From: Cymbidium sinense
Lineage: Eukaryota > Streptophyta > Magnoliopsida > Asparagales > Orchidaceae
Assembly: GCA_021442155.1 (NCBI GenBank)
Contig: CM038228.1
Span: 16,710,608 to 16,774,607, forward strand
DNA length: 64,000 bases
Direction of reading: 5' to 3'
Shown: positions 1-12,975 of the stretch, piece by piece
How the letters are laid out: each line of letters begins with the position of its first letter
Numbering within the stretch: position 1 is the stretch's first letter
Program-made: the position numbers and the translations under genes
The notes under the pieces: model-generated
Seen by the model: only the letters and a program-made list of their open reading frames with translations
Databases searched by the model: none
What the model was told of the DNA's origin: nothing

Positions 1-1995
1 ACCCTATGCTAGACTAAATCAACTAATAAAGGCTCAGACAACTGATGGATCTATGTGTACCAATGATCTTTCCCTTATCTTAGATGAATGAATTAAGATA
101 AAGTTTATTTTAAATTGGGTAATACATTTCCTATGAGGATAATTCCTCATAGTTAACTACAAATTAGGAGATATGATCTCTTAAGAAAACTCTTGATCAA
201 AGTAGTCAGTCAACATCTTTATGAAGTTTAAAGATTATGGTCAAAGGATTGCTTAGTTTGGAAAATAAAATGGGAAAGGTCAAATAAGAACAATTCTTTT
301 CAGAATCTAAGGGAAATGAGTAGGAAGTGCTTTGATATTAAACCCTAGATACTAGAATGTCTAATGAGCATTTCAATTAATCCTACTATTATGTTTTACA
401 TTTTTGAAACTGAGATTCATATTAAATTTGATTTGGCATTTGGTTATAATGTTAGGCCTTATATATTAACAACACAAAATTGTAAAAATACCTAAGAAAT
501 AAGGGTAATGCCCATAGTAAAGAAGAAACAAGGAACCTCAAAACCTAAGACTAAAGTTCTTTAGCATAAGTTGGAAGCCTTGCCTAATCTGGTGAGGAAA
601 AATGAGATGTGTTGGTTTATTTTCATTAAGGGGATGAACCTATCAAGACTTTTTTTTAACTTATAACTTACTTGGATGGGCAACCAGCTGACACCACCTA
701 CGCTTTAAAATCACATGGGCAAGTCTTATATAAATGCCGATAGTTCGATTATTGTTTATTAAGAAAAAAATCTAAGAGCTTAAACTCACTCTATACAATT
801 CTATGATCATTAGCTAGCATGAAAAATGTATTTAACTAATATAATAAAATTTTATCTTTTTATGAATTTTAAACTCACAAATTTGACTTAGGTTTAGGTA
901 GATTATACTACCTACATGCATGCTGAAATTAAGTTATAGGCTAAATTAGTGAGATGAGATGTTCTTTACTCAAGGGTGGGTAATCTAAGATTACAAGGCC
1001 TCATAGGTCAATTCCTTATAGCAACCACTTATTCTAAATTTCATGGCTCTAATTCTAATTCTAATATAAATTATATTTAATAAATAAAATCTTAACTATG
1101 CCTACAAACAAATGTTAGCTAAAATATAAATACACACCAAAGCAGTTATATTCCATACAATGGGATATGGCACCAGTGAGGGTCCAAGCCTTTATGCTCG
1201 AGAAATAAAACTTGTAAGCAAACCTATAAGCTTTAAATTTATTTTAGAGTCCACTTTTTATTGAAAATAATGCCCCGCAAAAAATAATGTTAGTCTAATA
1301 TCACCCTAACATCTACTATACGAACATGCACACTAACATCCGTTCTATCATATTACATCATAAAATAAAAATTAATCAACAATGAAACACCATCCAAACA
1401 TAATTTTAATAATGGTGACTGATCGTTCTAAACTATGTGCAAAGCCCAGTATGATGGGACAAAGCCATGTTTTAAATGTTTGAATCATAACTTAAGTGAG
1501 AAGTCTAATTTATAACATTTGGATGATATTAAGCTTAAGTATGATTTTAGATTATGAGTTTAATTTTTAATTAAAGTTTGACTTAATTATTTAAAAGTAT
1601 GAAAAGTGGTAAATTGTACTTGAGATGAAACTCATTCTTTTCAACACCCTACTCCTAATGAAGTCTAAAGAGATGGATTTTATGGCTTTTCATTAAATTA
1701 AAAAGCATTAAATTAATTAAATCATAAGTTTGAATCAAACTTGAATGACATTATAATTACATGAAAGGAATTTTAGAATTAGAGGCATAAGTTAAGATAT
1801 TCCCTCATAACATTAATCTAATTCTTCTTTATCATCTTAATATTTTCTTTCAAATATTTTACCATTTTGTAATTTAAGAACATACTTCATTTTGTTTGAA
1901 AATAATTTAACTGAATGGTCTATAATTTAGTGTATAAGATGTTTCACTCATGCATACATATGTGCATGAGTACATTTTTTATGTAACTTAAAGAT

Positions 1996-2018
1996 TATAT
2001 ATATATATATATATATAT
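1996..2018. repeat. (TA)n microsatellite
   Basis: Simple dinucleotide run inside copy B. Copy A has one at the equivalent place (12945-12973), so the run predates their split. Confidence 0.9.
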
Positions 2019-2288
2019 GGTGATGTATGTATTTTTATATGAAAATAAAAATCATTTACATATATGCATATGCACACATATACATTTAACATTTGCAATA
2101 AAGTGCCATTTTTAAACAAGGGATGTGAGTTCAAAATGTTCTTTCGATTAGTAACATTTACTAGAGATATGAAGTCAAAACTTTCTTCGAACTAGTAGTC
2201 TTGTGATCTTGAGTTTTCAGACCTAATATATCTTAGGCATTTATTTGATTGTATATACGATTATTATATTTTAATTATCTTCATTTAT

Positions 2289-2290
<2 letters not shown>

Positions 2291-2356
<66 letters not shown>
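2291..2356. repeat. (AT)33 microsatellite
   Basis: Uninterrupted AT dinucleotide run of about 66 bp. Copy A lacks it at the matching place (about 13400), where ordinary AT-rich sequence is found, so the expansion happened in copy B after the two diverged. Confidence 0.9.
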
Positions 2357-2361
<5 letters not shown>

Positions 2362-3526
2362 AGAAAGTAATTTTTGAGATTTAAAAGTGATAATCGCATT
2401 AAAAAAATTAAAATGGTATATGCTTAACATTCAAAATTTAAACATAAATGCATATGAACATTCGATCAAACATACATATGCGAATTATCAAGAGAAGTAG
2501 GTAAGTGTTATAAGGTTATCTTCTTCAACCCATAATTCAAAGGCTTATCACATAATCATACCACCACTTAAAATTAATTAAATTTTACTTAAGGCAATTT
2601 GTTAATTAGAATGAATTAAGACTATTTGATTAGACACTCAACATTATGCCACAATTTGTCTTTATTAGTTAAGTGATTTAAAAGCTAAAAAATGATTTTT
2701 ATGATTTAATTAAAGCTTAATAAATATTTAATGTAATTAAACCCAGAGAGACTCAAAAATTTATAAGCCCAATAATTATAAAAAATTACAAAATATGCAT
2801 GAACATAAATAAAATACATCCTAAAATTTCTACAGCAATTGGGCTTATATTTATAATTAATTAAATAAATGAGAAAAACTTTGAATCATAAATACACAAA
2901 AAAAATATCCCAAACTAATTGGGGATTTTGATTTCATTAAAAACTTTTCTATTAGCTAAGCACAAAGAGGGATTAAATAGAAATTTTAAATACCTACATA
3001 ATTAGTTATGAATTTTCTAAGTCTCATGCCCTTCAATTAGTAATTAATGAGTAACTAACCTAATTAGTGTGAATTTTGGGACTTGATTAAGATCAGATGC
3101 CTTCATCATTTTTTAGTTGTTATGAAGTTAAGAAAGAGTGGTTGAATATCTAAACACCTTTGCCAACATTTCCATAATTTCCATGTTTAATAATTAGGTT
3201 AATTAAGTCATTAAGCATACAAAATTACATCTCTTAATCCACTTACTCAAATGATATGATATAACAATGGAAGGTAGAATATCACAAGAAATATTTTTTT
3301 TTGAATGTTTTAAGTCATTCATGTGAGTAAATTAGTATTAATTTTAAAAATACCTATTTCAAGTAAACCCTAAATATTCTCTATGTACTAGACAACAATT
3401 AAGGCTTTTATTTTTCTTTGAATTTCCTCAGTTTACTGATACTATAGTATATATTTGCATTATTTGGATTTTATTTAATTAGTTATGTTTTTAAAAGTTT
3501 TGTTTAATTAATCCCAACTAAAATCT

Positions 3527-3583
3527 ATTAAAATGAATTGCATAGTCAACAACGGATTAAAATGAATTGCATAGTCAACAACT
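3527..3583. repeat. 29-bp tandem duplication
   Basis: Two adjacent copies of a 29-bp unit beginning ATTAAAATGAATTGCATAG. The same duplication with the same period lies in copy A at 14591-14640. It is therefore a shared derived mark of copies A and B that I do not see in copies 1, 2 or 4. Confidence 0.85.
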
Positions 3584-4001
3584 AAGTTAGCCACAATTTT
3601 CGTACATCACCACGGGATTAGTTATTAAAACCATACCGCATGGCAATCGAAGAAGCGACAGTGGACATTATATCATTTCGAACAATTTGATTAAAGATTG
3701 AATGGCTTTGATTAAACTCATGTTTAATAAGATTAAATCAGATGATTTTTAGCACGATTTATCATGGTCGCATGCCATAATCACATGGGATGGATGACTT
3801 ATGATTCACCTTCAACCATTAGTGATGGATGAACACCATTCATCTTTTGTCATTTTATTTGAGCCAATTAAGACCAAATTCAATTGGGGAAAATATTACA
3901 TGTCATTTTAGGGGATGAGGACTAAGGATTCATATGGCTTGATTCACCTCAAACACCAAAATGTTTCACAAAAGATCAACACCTAAGGGCCATTCTATAA
4001 T

Positions 4002-6645
4002 TGTGGTGTTTATTTTTTAGATGTGGGACATCACGTAGATCTTAGGGGGTACTTATTGAAGTGATCGAAACGACATTAAAGAATATTGCACTATCTCAAA
4101 AGATAGAAATCACCACTTTATAATGGACCTAATCACCTAATAAAGATTCTTAAGGCATGATAGGTCTTTGAATGTACTAGAGATTTTTCCCATACTATAG
4201 ATGGAAAAGTAAAGCAGGGCTTATTTTAAGCTTGATTCATTAAGTTCCCTATGGAGGCAAGCCAACATAGTTTAATACATCCTAAGGAATGAGAATTCCT
4301 TAATAATACTCTTGATTAAAGTAGATAATTAGGGTCTCTAAAGATTTCAAGGTTAAGACTATCAAAGTATTAGTTATGTTTGGAAAATCAAATGGGATAG
4401 ATCAAATGGAAAGACTTATTTTGGAAGCCAAATGAGATGAGTAGGGAATGCTCATGATACTAAGAAGCCTAGTGAGCATTCCAATCTTTCCTATAATCGG
4501 GCTTTATATATTTGAAGTTGAAGAGATTTATTTTGTTTGAGTTGAAATTTCATTAGATTACTAGGGCTTATAATCCACCAATACAAAGTTATGGAAAGGC
4601 CTGAGAGGTGAGGATTTATGCTAATAGCCTGAAGGAAACAACAACCTCGAATCCTAGATCTAGGAAGCTTTGGCATAAGCCAAAGCACGACCTAAGTCTA
4701 AGCAAAGATTGGTATATAGTTTACCTCTATAAGAGAGAATAAACTATCCGACTGTTGGGCTTACAACCACCTGAAGTGGCAGCCAGCTAACTCCCCCTAT
4801 GCTTTTAAATCCATGTAGGCAAGTCTTATGAAATTACAAGATAGTTGGGCTATTATTAATTTAAAGAGACTAAACCTCTTAAACTCACTCCTTAAGAGAC
4901 TAAAGCATGAGTGGTATGAATACTAACTTAATCTACAAATGCAAATATTTTCAAAATTTTATTTTATTTTTTAACACTTCATTTGGACAAAGGCTTTAGG
5001 ATTTTTTTATGTCTAAATGCATGATGAAATAAGACATGGGCTAAATCAAAAGAGAAGAGGGTGAAGATCCATTAGTTGGGGTTGCTCTCACAGTCAAGCG
5101 GTCCCTATGCGTGTAAGGATGGAGTTCCTCATTTTGCAAGAGTGATTCAAGATGCATGCATGATGTGAAATATACAACATTCAGCTAAGGATTGCTAAAT
5201 ATTTTAATTATCTTATTTATAGCTTAAGCTTTATGGTGAGGTTATGAGTTCTAGAAAATTGTAATTGCGAGTGCTTAATTGGGTAAAAAATTTATTTTAT
5301 CCTAAGAGCCTAATCGCATCCAGGAAACACATATATATTAAATTAAATCAACATGACTTTACATAAAGAAAATCATTTGATTTAATTTAACTTTGAAAAG
5401 ATGAATGCATGATTTCAAATGACATACAACATTTAACATGATTTTCATGGAATAAATAAATATAAACATATGATTTCATTAAATTAAATTAATTTCTAAG
5501 GACAATCACATCAAATAAAATCATTTAATATAAACTAAAGCTTCTTTAATGTCATTTTTAATCTCATCTTTTGATTTGATTTAAGGATGTGATAAGAGAT
5601 TTGTTAATCCTAACACATTCCCATATATGTTAATTAAATTGATTTAATAAAATATGATTAGATTAATTTTATGAATTAATTAGGTTGTAATATACATTAA
5701 ATCTTATTAATTAACCCTTTCTTATGCTACCTTAAGATAATTACCCAAATAATTATGAGCCAACATGATTTGCACATAAATGAAAAATAAATTTGCAATG
5801 ATCCTAAGAAATAAAAGGGGCCTAATGCAATTGGCTCAAGGTTATAGTTAATTAAGTTAAGGAAAATAATGAGGAAGAGCTTATCCTTGGTGAAGGTTTT
5901 GTGTGGGAGCGGTGTTTAAAGCATTCAAGTTGAGGAAGAGCTTATCCTTGCTAGAGATGCGATGAAGGGAACACTTATCGATTCTCAAGGACTCTCTCTA
6001 GGATTCTTGTGAAGTTGTGTGTGTAAAATGGGGGTTTGAATTGGGGTATATGGCTATCCCCATGTGAGCCACCATTTATGGTTGGTTTAGGCATGGGCAG
6101 CTACCTAGTCAAGTAGTGATTGAAGCTAAAAGTAGGCTTGGACTGATGATTTGGACCTCTTTTAGTGGCTGGCCAAATATGGGGCAGTGGGGTAAAAGGG
6201 ACAAGCCATGGAGTGAACCAAGTTTTGCACTTTATGGCTATAGATTCTCTTGGTCAAAGGTTGGGCAAACTAGCTTTGGCTTAGGTTGTGTTAGCTAGGG
6301 TAAGTGGACTTTGTTATCTTGGGATTTTATTTTATTTAAACCCTTAGTTTACTTGGTTTACAGTAAACTAGGTTCACCAAGGGTTTGATCCACTTTGGCA
6401 AGATTAAATGAGGTCTAAGGATGACTCATGCCAAGTTTGATTTGGTTTAGGCTTGAATTGGTTGGGTTTACTTTAATTTGACTAATTTTAGATCAAATCG
6501 AGTTAGGTTGACTAATTGACCAAATTAGGCCTAAGAAGCTATTGGATCATGTCCAAATATCAATTTGAAATATGTTGGGATGATTGGCTTTGTTCAATTT
6601 GAGCTAGATTGGGTTTTAACTCATTTGAAATTTATTATAATTTTA
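4002..6645 (-). mobile_element. Giant LTR-like element, copy D (truncated)
   Basis: Starts TGTGGTGTTTATTTTTTAG, which matches the reverse complement of the 3' end of copy 2 (30670-30699) and continues with its GATAGTACATC and CAATAAGTACCCC blocks (4048-4110). The family block GCCTAATGCAATTGGCTC is at about 5819. From 6430 to 6640 it enters the TTGACC-rich tract and matches copy A at 14990-15190 closely. Similarity is lost after about 6640, before the expected TGTTGAC end, so the copy is truncated. Two 19-bp direct repeats (GAGGAAGAGCTTATCCTTG) sit at 5871 and 5932. No coding capacity is seen; open frames at 6116-6298 and 4491-4688 are chance frames. Confidence 0.72.
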
Positions 6646-6847
6646 TTGTGGGATGCTTAAATATATAAGTCCATAGTATAAATAAATAAATAAAAAATAT
6701 GATTGCATTGTAAATACATATGCATTAATTGGTTGATACGCTCTTTTTTTTTTTTCAATTATTTGAAACTATTCTTGAACAAAATTTCTCCGCCTTTCAA
6801 GACTTTTTATTCTGCACCGTGCCTTGTGTTTCCTATCGGCACCTTCC

Positions 6848-7334
6848 ATGGCTTCGTCGGCCATCCTCTCCCTCATCGTCATATTCCTCCATGCCCTTCA
6901 CGGCACCAATGGCTGCTTCACCTCAATCTTCAGCTTCGACGGCTCCATCGCCGATACCGGAAACCATCTCATCTCCGAACATGGTAACTTCCCCGCCGCC
7001 AGGCTCCCTTGCGACCACTGTCCTCCATCGCCATAGTGGCTGCTACTCCCATGGCCGACTAATTATCAATTTCATCGATCTGTGATCTCTCTTTCTCTCC
7101 ATTGTCTTTCTTCTTCTTCGAGCCATACACAACCGAATGGTGTGCAGCAAAGTCTCTGAGATTTCCTTTTATCCGCCTTTCCTAAAAGGTCCCAGCTATG
7201 GAGGGTTCAGGTGAGGGGTGAACTTCGCCGTCCCCGAGGCGCTACTGCGCTCGAGAGGTCAGTTTCTCTGGGGACATGGGCATGGACCTCAAATGGACAA
7301 ATCTCTCTCTGCCTGTTCAACTAGGATGGGGTGA
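6848..7334 (+). pseudogene. GDSL esterase/lipase pseudogene, 5' exons only
   Basis: Remnant of a plant secreted GDSL-type lipase/esterase. The reading from ATG 6848 gives a hydrophobic signal-peptide-like start (MASSAILSLIVIFLHALHG), then CFTSIFSF-DGS-IADTGN. This corresponds to family block I, FSFGDSLADTGN, but with Gly-Asp transposed to Asp-Gly next to the catalytic Ser. The frame stops at TAG 7034-7036. The rest of the exon continues one base out of frame as GCYSHGRLIINFIDL (7038-7082), matching the family's GRCSDGRLIIDFIA segment. A second exon-like stretch (about 7163-7334) reads YPPFLKGPSYGGFR-stop-GVNFAV, matching the family's NFAV region. Later exons (blocks III and V with the Asp-His pair) are absent. 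Exons are far richer in G and C than the flanks. A frameshift, stops and missing 3' half make it non-functional. Family identity is confident; exact exon borders are not. Confidence 0.82.
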
Positions 7335-8422
7335 GGCTTCCTTTTCTCTGCTCTGCAGATTAAGTTTTGTCATCCCACATAAGATATTATGGTTATGCGA
7401 AGCCCATATTCAATAAACATGTGTTTTGACCAAAAATTTATTACGTATCTGTTTATTCTTTTGCTTTTCAGGAATCTTACAGTCATTTTAATCCAATAAT
7501 TAAGTATTTAAAATTTTAATTAAAAGATTTTAGACTTAACACATATAATATATATAAATTTATGATTAAATTTGTTCAATCTAAAAAAAAATACAATTAC
7601 TATAACCTTTTAACTTCTATCATTTAAGAAATATTTTTTTTACAATCAAATTGATTAAAATGATAATTATAAGAAAATTATTATTTATTATTTTTAAAAA
7701 ATATATATTATTTATAATCATTTAAAAAATATTTTCTCTATAATAATTATACAACTACTTTTATAGAATATATTAGATGGTTCTATTCCTTCATCCTTCA
7801 TACACATATTTTTAACTCTTCGAAGAAGAGTTTTATGACAGAATTGATATAGGAATACAAAAGGCCTACTAGACTATAATTTAATATGTTTCTATGTTTG
7901 TTTATGTTATGTCTTATTTTATATGATAGTATGCTAAAATGTAACAATTAGTATTTAAAATGACATCTTATTTTAATTAAGTGTATTATTTTAAAGAGTT
8001 GATTCTAGATGGCATAAATGTCTATTTGATCATAATATTTTTTTCTATTATTTTTTGTCAACTCTTAATCAAGAATAATATGAAAAATTTTCTTCTTGCT
8101 TAGAACTTTGAATCAAAAAGAAAAATAATCTATAACATTTCATTTTTTATTTTTTTTATGTCAACTCAATTTGTTTTCATTTTTTTTTTCTCGACCCCTT
8201 TATTTTTATGAGAACTTGGATGTAGAATGAATCATTATTGAATATTACAAAGTTTATGTTGATTTGAGTTCCCTTTTAATAAGCTTTGGTTGAGCTCATT
8301 TCCCTTTCATATATTTGGAGCAATGGGTCTCATTCCCCTACTCTTGATTAATGCTTTGTGCCACTTCTTCTTATTCATAGGGTCATGTATTCACTTTCTC
8401 TCTTATTCATTTTTATTACTTG
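7335..8422. other. AT-rich DNA, nothing recognised
   Basis: After a possible splice-acceptor-like run (TTTTCTCTGCTCTGCAG, about 7342-7358) the sequence becomes very AT-rich, with homopolymer runs and no coding frame that I can assign. The 8290-8490 open frame is low-complexity and looks accidental. Confidence 0.5.
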
Positions 8423-8452
8423 CATGTATGTATGTATGTATGTTTGTTTGTA
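8423..8452. repeat. (ATGT)n / (TTTG)n microsatellite
   Basis: Tetranucleotide run of ATGT units passing into TTTG units, in unassigned AT-rich DNA. Confidence 0.85.
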
Positions 8453-10349
8453 ATTTTTATTGTATATCTCAATCAACTTATGATCCTTGAAGTTTTCAGT
8501 GCTAGAATGGTGTTGGAGGTGTAAATGTATTAACTAAGTGACACATTTTTATAAATAAGATATCTCACAAGAAAGAGATATAAGGTGAAATATATACTAG
8601 ATTCTATCTCTTATCTAAACTTATGAAAGACATTTATGTATAGGAATTTTATTAAGTTAAGGGAGGCAAAGGATTGTGAGTTGCTCATAGTTCTAAGAAG
8701 ACATATCTACCTTGATTACCTATAGTTATGGGCATCTCAATAAGATACCCTCGACCAAAGAAATACATGAAGATTCATTTCTGATTTATTTTTTCATTTT
8801 TGGATTTTCAAAGGGAAGAGCTGTAGTTTAGTATGAATTACCATAGTAAGACAATCCATATATCAAATTTTAGGCCTCAAGGTAGAGAGTAAATTAGTGT
8901 GATCCAAAAAGATGATGCTTTGATATATGTAGTGTTTGTATGATAGTTATTGATAAACTACCAAAGACTCTACAAAGAGTATGATGGGTTCAATGGGGTT
9001 TTGGGTAAAGGGAGAGATTAAAGAATTGGTAGAAATAGACTTAGTTTAGATCTTATAGATCCACCATTCTAAGCCATCAATCTCATAAACATTTAGCTTG
9101 GGAAGGTAGTCAACCCAAATCAACCCAAACGAGAGGTGCTCTATCAATAATGACAAGTTGTGTCATCTAGAGTTAAACTCATGACCTGAGTTAAAAAAGG
9201 AAAATAGAGAATCCCAAATGGAGGTCTTTAAGAGAAGAGGCTAAGAAAGTGTAGGAGTTACAATATTCACATATGTTAAGATCTACATAAAAGAGGAAAG
9301 GATGAGTGAAAATCTAATCATATAATAAGATTGTCGAAACCAATTTACAAAAAAATTATGAACCTGTATGGGCCAGGTTGTCATTATCTAGAGTGCTAAG
9401 ACTCTTCTAATCACCATAAAAAAATCATGTCTACCTAAAGGTTTATCTTAAAGGGGTTATGCATGATATATAAATTTTCTTTTCTTAAGTGGCTTCTAAT
9501 GCATTCTTAAGTTAAGACAATGTTATGATAACTACCAACAACTAATGTTGGATAGACTAAATTGAATGTCTCCTCCAAACAAAAGGCCATGAGGTTTAAA
9601 TTCAAGAAAGGTTGGTGAGAAAGGAACTTAATTTTAATTTAAAAAACTTATCCTAAACATTTTAAGATGACATAAAATTTATTAAATTTAGTTGAAAATA
9701 TAAATTTTCATCCTAGGAGCTTATCATAGCATACAAATTCCAGACAAGCACATTACAATAATGGAAAGAGAAATATTAGAGCAAAGTAAAGAAAGTAATC
9801 AAACAATCATTGTGTTGTGATGGCTATAAAAGAATAAGGGAAAAATATACCAATACGACTAGAAAATCCACTTATACATAACTATTAAATGAAAAGTATT
9901 AAATGGTACCATAGCTCTACCCATAAATACAAATTCAAACAAATTTAGAAAAATAAAATATAAATTATGTTTTTCTTTTCTTCTAGTCCTTCTCTTAAGT
10001 CAATGTATACTAGTACATGCCCCCAAGATTTTTGAATGCTCTAGTATTCTTTTTAATTTAGTTTTTATATATAAAAAATATTATATTATGCCCCATCTAA
10101 AATTTTAGAATTTAATTATTAAGATTATTAAAGGAATAAAATATTATATTTTAAAAAAATATTATATATATTATTAATATATCTTATCTTAATAGACTTA
10201 TTTATTTTTTATTTTTATTTATTATGTATGTTTCTTTTTCTATTCATAATAGGCAATTAAAAATATTTTAAATTTATCTAAATTGTTTTACATTAGTAAG
10301 TTTAATGATTATTAATAATCAGTTAAAACTTAAGTTATAGACATACAAG
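8453..10349. other. Unassigned intergenic DNA
   Basis: AT-rich, without long frames. I find no match to the giant LTR-like family or to the retroelement parts in this window. Because it lies upstream of a transposase C-terminus on the same strand, decayed internal sequence of that hAT element may be present, but I cannot show this. Confidence 0.4.
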
Positions 10350-10636
10350 TGATGAATAATTTTCATTCTTAGAAGGTATCGGAAAGCTTGCTAAGAAAAT
10401 AGTCAAAAGAAATAAAGTCATTTTAAGTTCTCTTACTTTCACATTATGGCAACTAAAATTAATTCTACTAGTTGTTATAGCAAATGTTGAAAGAGTATTT
10501 TTTTTACAATGAATAATGTAAGAAATCGACTACAAATCAAAATTATAATTAGGAGATGAATGATATTTTAATCACTTATATCAAGAAAGATATATTGAAT
10601 GGTATTGACAATGAAGTAACTATTCAACAATCTTAA
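10350..10636 (+). pseudogene. hAT-family transposase C-terminal remnant
   Basis: Plus-strand translation gives a recognisable C-terminal hAT dimerisation region of the plant zinc-finger (TTF-type) transposase group. Visible pieces are LEGIGKLAKKIV, then VVIANVERVFFTMNNVRNRL (matching the family's VATATVERAFSAM..V), then MNDILITYIKKDIL and IDNEVTIQ. An in-frame stop precedes the MND segment, and the upstream zinc-finger and catalytic parts are not recognised. In intact elements the protein excises and reintegrates the transposon with 8-bp target duplications; this copy cannot. A terminal-repeat-like sequence follows at 10746-10782, which supports the assignment. Confidence 0.75.
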
Positions 10637-10745
10637 AATATTAACATCAAACATTATAACTTTTAAGTTTTATTCATATATGTTTTATAGTTTCTATGAA
10701 TATATTTTAAATAAAAGAGATCAGGATATTTTTAAATGGTTAGAT

Positions 10746-10782
10746 CGCGCCCTCCCAAAAAAAATTTCTAGTTCTACCACTG
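10746..10782 (+). mobile_element. Probable hAT element 3' terminal inverted repeat
   Basis: The run GCGCCCTCCCAAAAAAAATT, followed by TCTAGTTCTACCACTG, resembles the end of plant hAT elements whose inverted repeat reads CAGTGGCGGAGCCAG from the other side. It lies about 110 bp after the transposase remnant, as expected for the element's 3' edge. I could not find the partner 5' end or an 8-bp duplication, so the left boundary is unknown. Confidence 0.6.
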
Positions 10783-12942
10783 GGTATGATGTCTCTAGGT
10801 ACTGGTTTGTAAAACTTAATTTATATTTTTGTTTTACATCTAGAAAAGTCAAAAGTGTTAAAATGTAGAGAACTCAACATAAATCTTGGGGTGCTTATTT
10901 AAAGAAGTACGACATTAAAAAAAATAATATTAAAAAAGTAGAAATATCATCCTATGCTAGACTCAATCACTTAATAAAGGCTTTTACGACTGATGGGTCT
11001 TTGTGTACCAATGATCTTTCCCTTATCTTAGAAGAATGAAGTATAATAAAATTTATTTTAAATTGGGTTATACATTTCTTATAGGGATAATCCCTCATAG
11101 TTAATTATATATTAGGAGATATGATCTCTTAAGAAAACTCTTGATTAAAGAATGGTCAACATCTTTATGGAGTTTAAAGATTATGATCAAAGGATTGTTT
11201 AGTTTGGAAAATCAAATGGGAAAGGTCAAATAAGAACAATTCTTTTCAGAATCTAAGAGAAATTGGTAGGAAGTGCTTCGATATTAAACCCTAAACCCTA
11301 GATACTAGAATGTCTAATGAGCATTTCAATTAATCCTATTATTATATTTTACATTTTTGAAACTGAGATTCATATTGAATTTGATTTGGCATTTGGTTAT
11401 AATATTAGGCCTTATATATCAATAACACAAAATTATGAAAATATCTAAGAAATAAGAACTAATGCCTATAGTAAAGAGGAAACAAGGAACCTCAAAAAGA
11501 CTAAAGTTCTCAAGATAAGTTGGAAGCCCCGCCTAATCTAGTGAGGAAAATGAGATGTGTGGTTTATTTTCATTAAGGGGATGAACCTATCAAGACATTT
11601 TTTTGAACTTATAACCTAATTGATGAGAAACTAGTCGACACCACCTATGCTTTAAAATCACATGGGAAAGTCTTATATAAATGCAAGATAGTTGGATTAT
11701 TGTTTATTAGGAAAGAATCTAAGAGCCTAAACTTACTATTTACAATTCAATGATCATGACTGGCATGAGAAATGTATGTAACTAATATAATAAAATTATA
11801 TATTTTTATTAATTTTAGACTCACAAATTTGAGTTAGGGTTAGGTAGATTATACTATCTACATGCATGCTGAAATTCAGTTATAGGCTAAATTAGTGAGA
11901 TGAGATGTTTTTTACTCAAGGGTGGGTACTCTAAGATTATAAGGCCTCACAGGTCAATTCTTTATAGCAAATACTTATTCTAAATTTCATGGCTCTAATT
12001 TTGATTCTAATATAAATTATATTTGATAAATAAAATCTTAACTATGCCTACAATACAAAGGTTACCTAAAATATAAATACACACCAAAGAAGTTATATTC
12101 CATACAAGGGGATATGACAGTGTCCAAGCCCTTAAGCTCGAAATTACACTTGTAAGCAAACCTATAAGCTTTAAATTTATTATAGAATCCACTTTTTATT
12201 GACCATAATGCCCTGCAAAAAATAATGTTAGTCTAATATCATCCAAACATCTAGTATATGAACATGCACACTAACATCCGGTCTAAAATATTACATCACA
12301 AAATAAAAAAGATTAATCAACAAAACACCTTCCTAACATAATTTTAATAATGGTGACTCATCATTCTAAACTATGTGCAAAGGCCAGTATGATGAGACAA
12401 AGCTAGGTTTTAAATGTTTGAATCATAACTTAAGCGAGAAGTCTAATTTATTAACATATGGATGATTTCAAGCTTGAGTATAAATTTTAGATTATGAGTT
12501 TGATTTTTAATTAAAGTTAGACTTAATTGTTTAAAAGTATGAAAGGTGGTAAATTATACTTGAGGTTAAACTCATTCCTTTGCAACACCCTACTCATAAT
12601 GAAGTCTAAAGAGATGGATTTTATGGTTTTTCGTGAAATTACAAAGCATAAAATTTTAATTAAATCTTAAGTTTGAATCAAGCTTAAATGACATTATAAT
12701 TACATGAAAGACATTTTAGAATTAGAGGCATAAGTTAAGATATTCCCCCATAACATTTATCTAATTCTTCTTTATCATCTTAATATTTTCTTTTCAAATA
12801 TTTTCTCATTTTGTAATGTAAAAATACTTCATTTTGTTCAAAAATCATTTAAGTGAATGGTTTATAATTTAGTGTATAAGATGTTTCAATCATGCATACA
12901 TATGTGCATGAGTACATATTTTTATGTAAATTGAAAATTTAG

Positions 12943-12944
<2 letters not shown>

Positions 12945-12973
<29 letters not shown>
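12945..12973. repeat. (AT)n microsatellite in copy A
   Basis: Dinucleotide run at the place equivalent to 1996-2018 in copy B. Confidence 0.85.

Positions 12974-12975
<2 letters not shown>

Larger units (their letters stand above)
1..4001 (-). mobile_element. Giant LTR-like element, copy B (partial)
   Basis: Non-coding repeat entered in its middle at the window start and read on the minus strand. It aligns almost end to end with 10951-14990 (copy A), for example CCTATGCTAGACT at 3 and at 10951 and TGGCTTGATTCAC near 3935 and 14977. More distantly it matches the reverse complement of copies 1, 2 and 4. No open frame of note lies in it. It stops at 4001, where copy D begins with the family's terminal sequence, so it was probably interrupted there. 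The family assignment is seen directly by comparison; reading it as an LTR is inference from copy 2. Confidence 0.75.

Noticed and set aside
6116..6298. 60-codon open frame in copy D
   Set aside because: Lies in the less AT-rich block of the giant element, not conserved in other copies and without any known motif.
4002..6645. Copy D as a complete element with an ATAAT duplication
   Set aside because: ATAAT precedes 4002 and also occurs near 6643, but the TGTTGAC end is missing there, and such an AT-rich word matches by chance.
6703..6987. 94-codon frame overlapping the GDSL remnant
   Set aside because: Out-of-frame reading of the pseudogene; it begins in AT-rich DNA before the GC-rich exon and its downstream residues do not match the family.
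9060..9250. Possible coding fragment on the minus strand (WVDYLPKLNVYEIDGLEWW-like)
   Set aside because: A short readable stretch, but I cannot tie it to a family and no supporting frame continues on either side.
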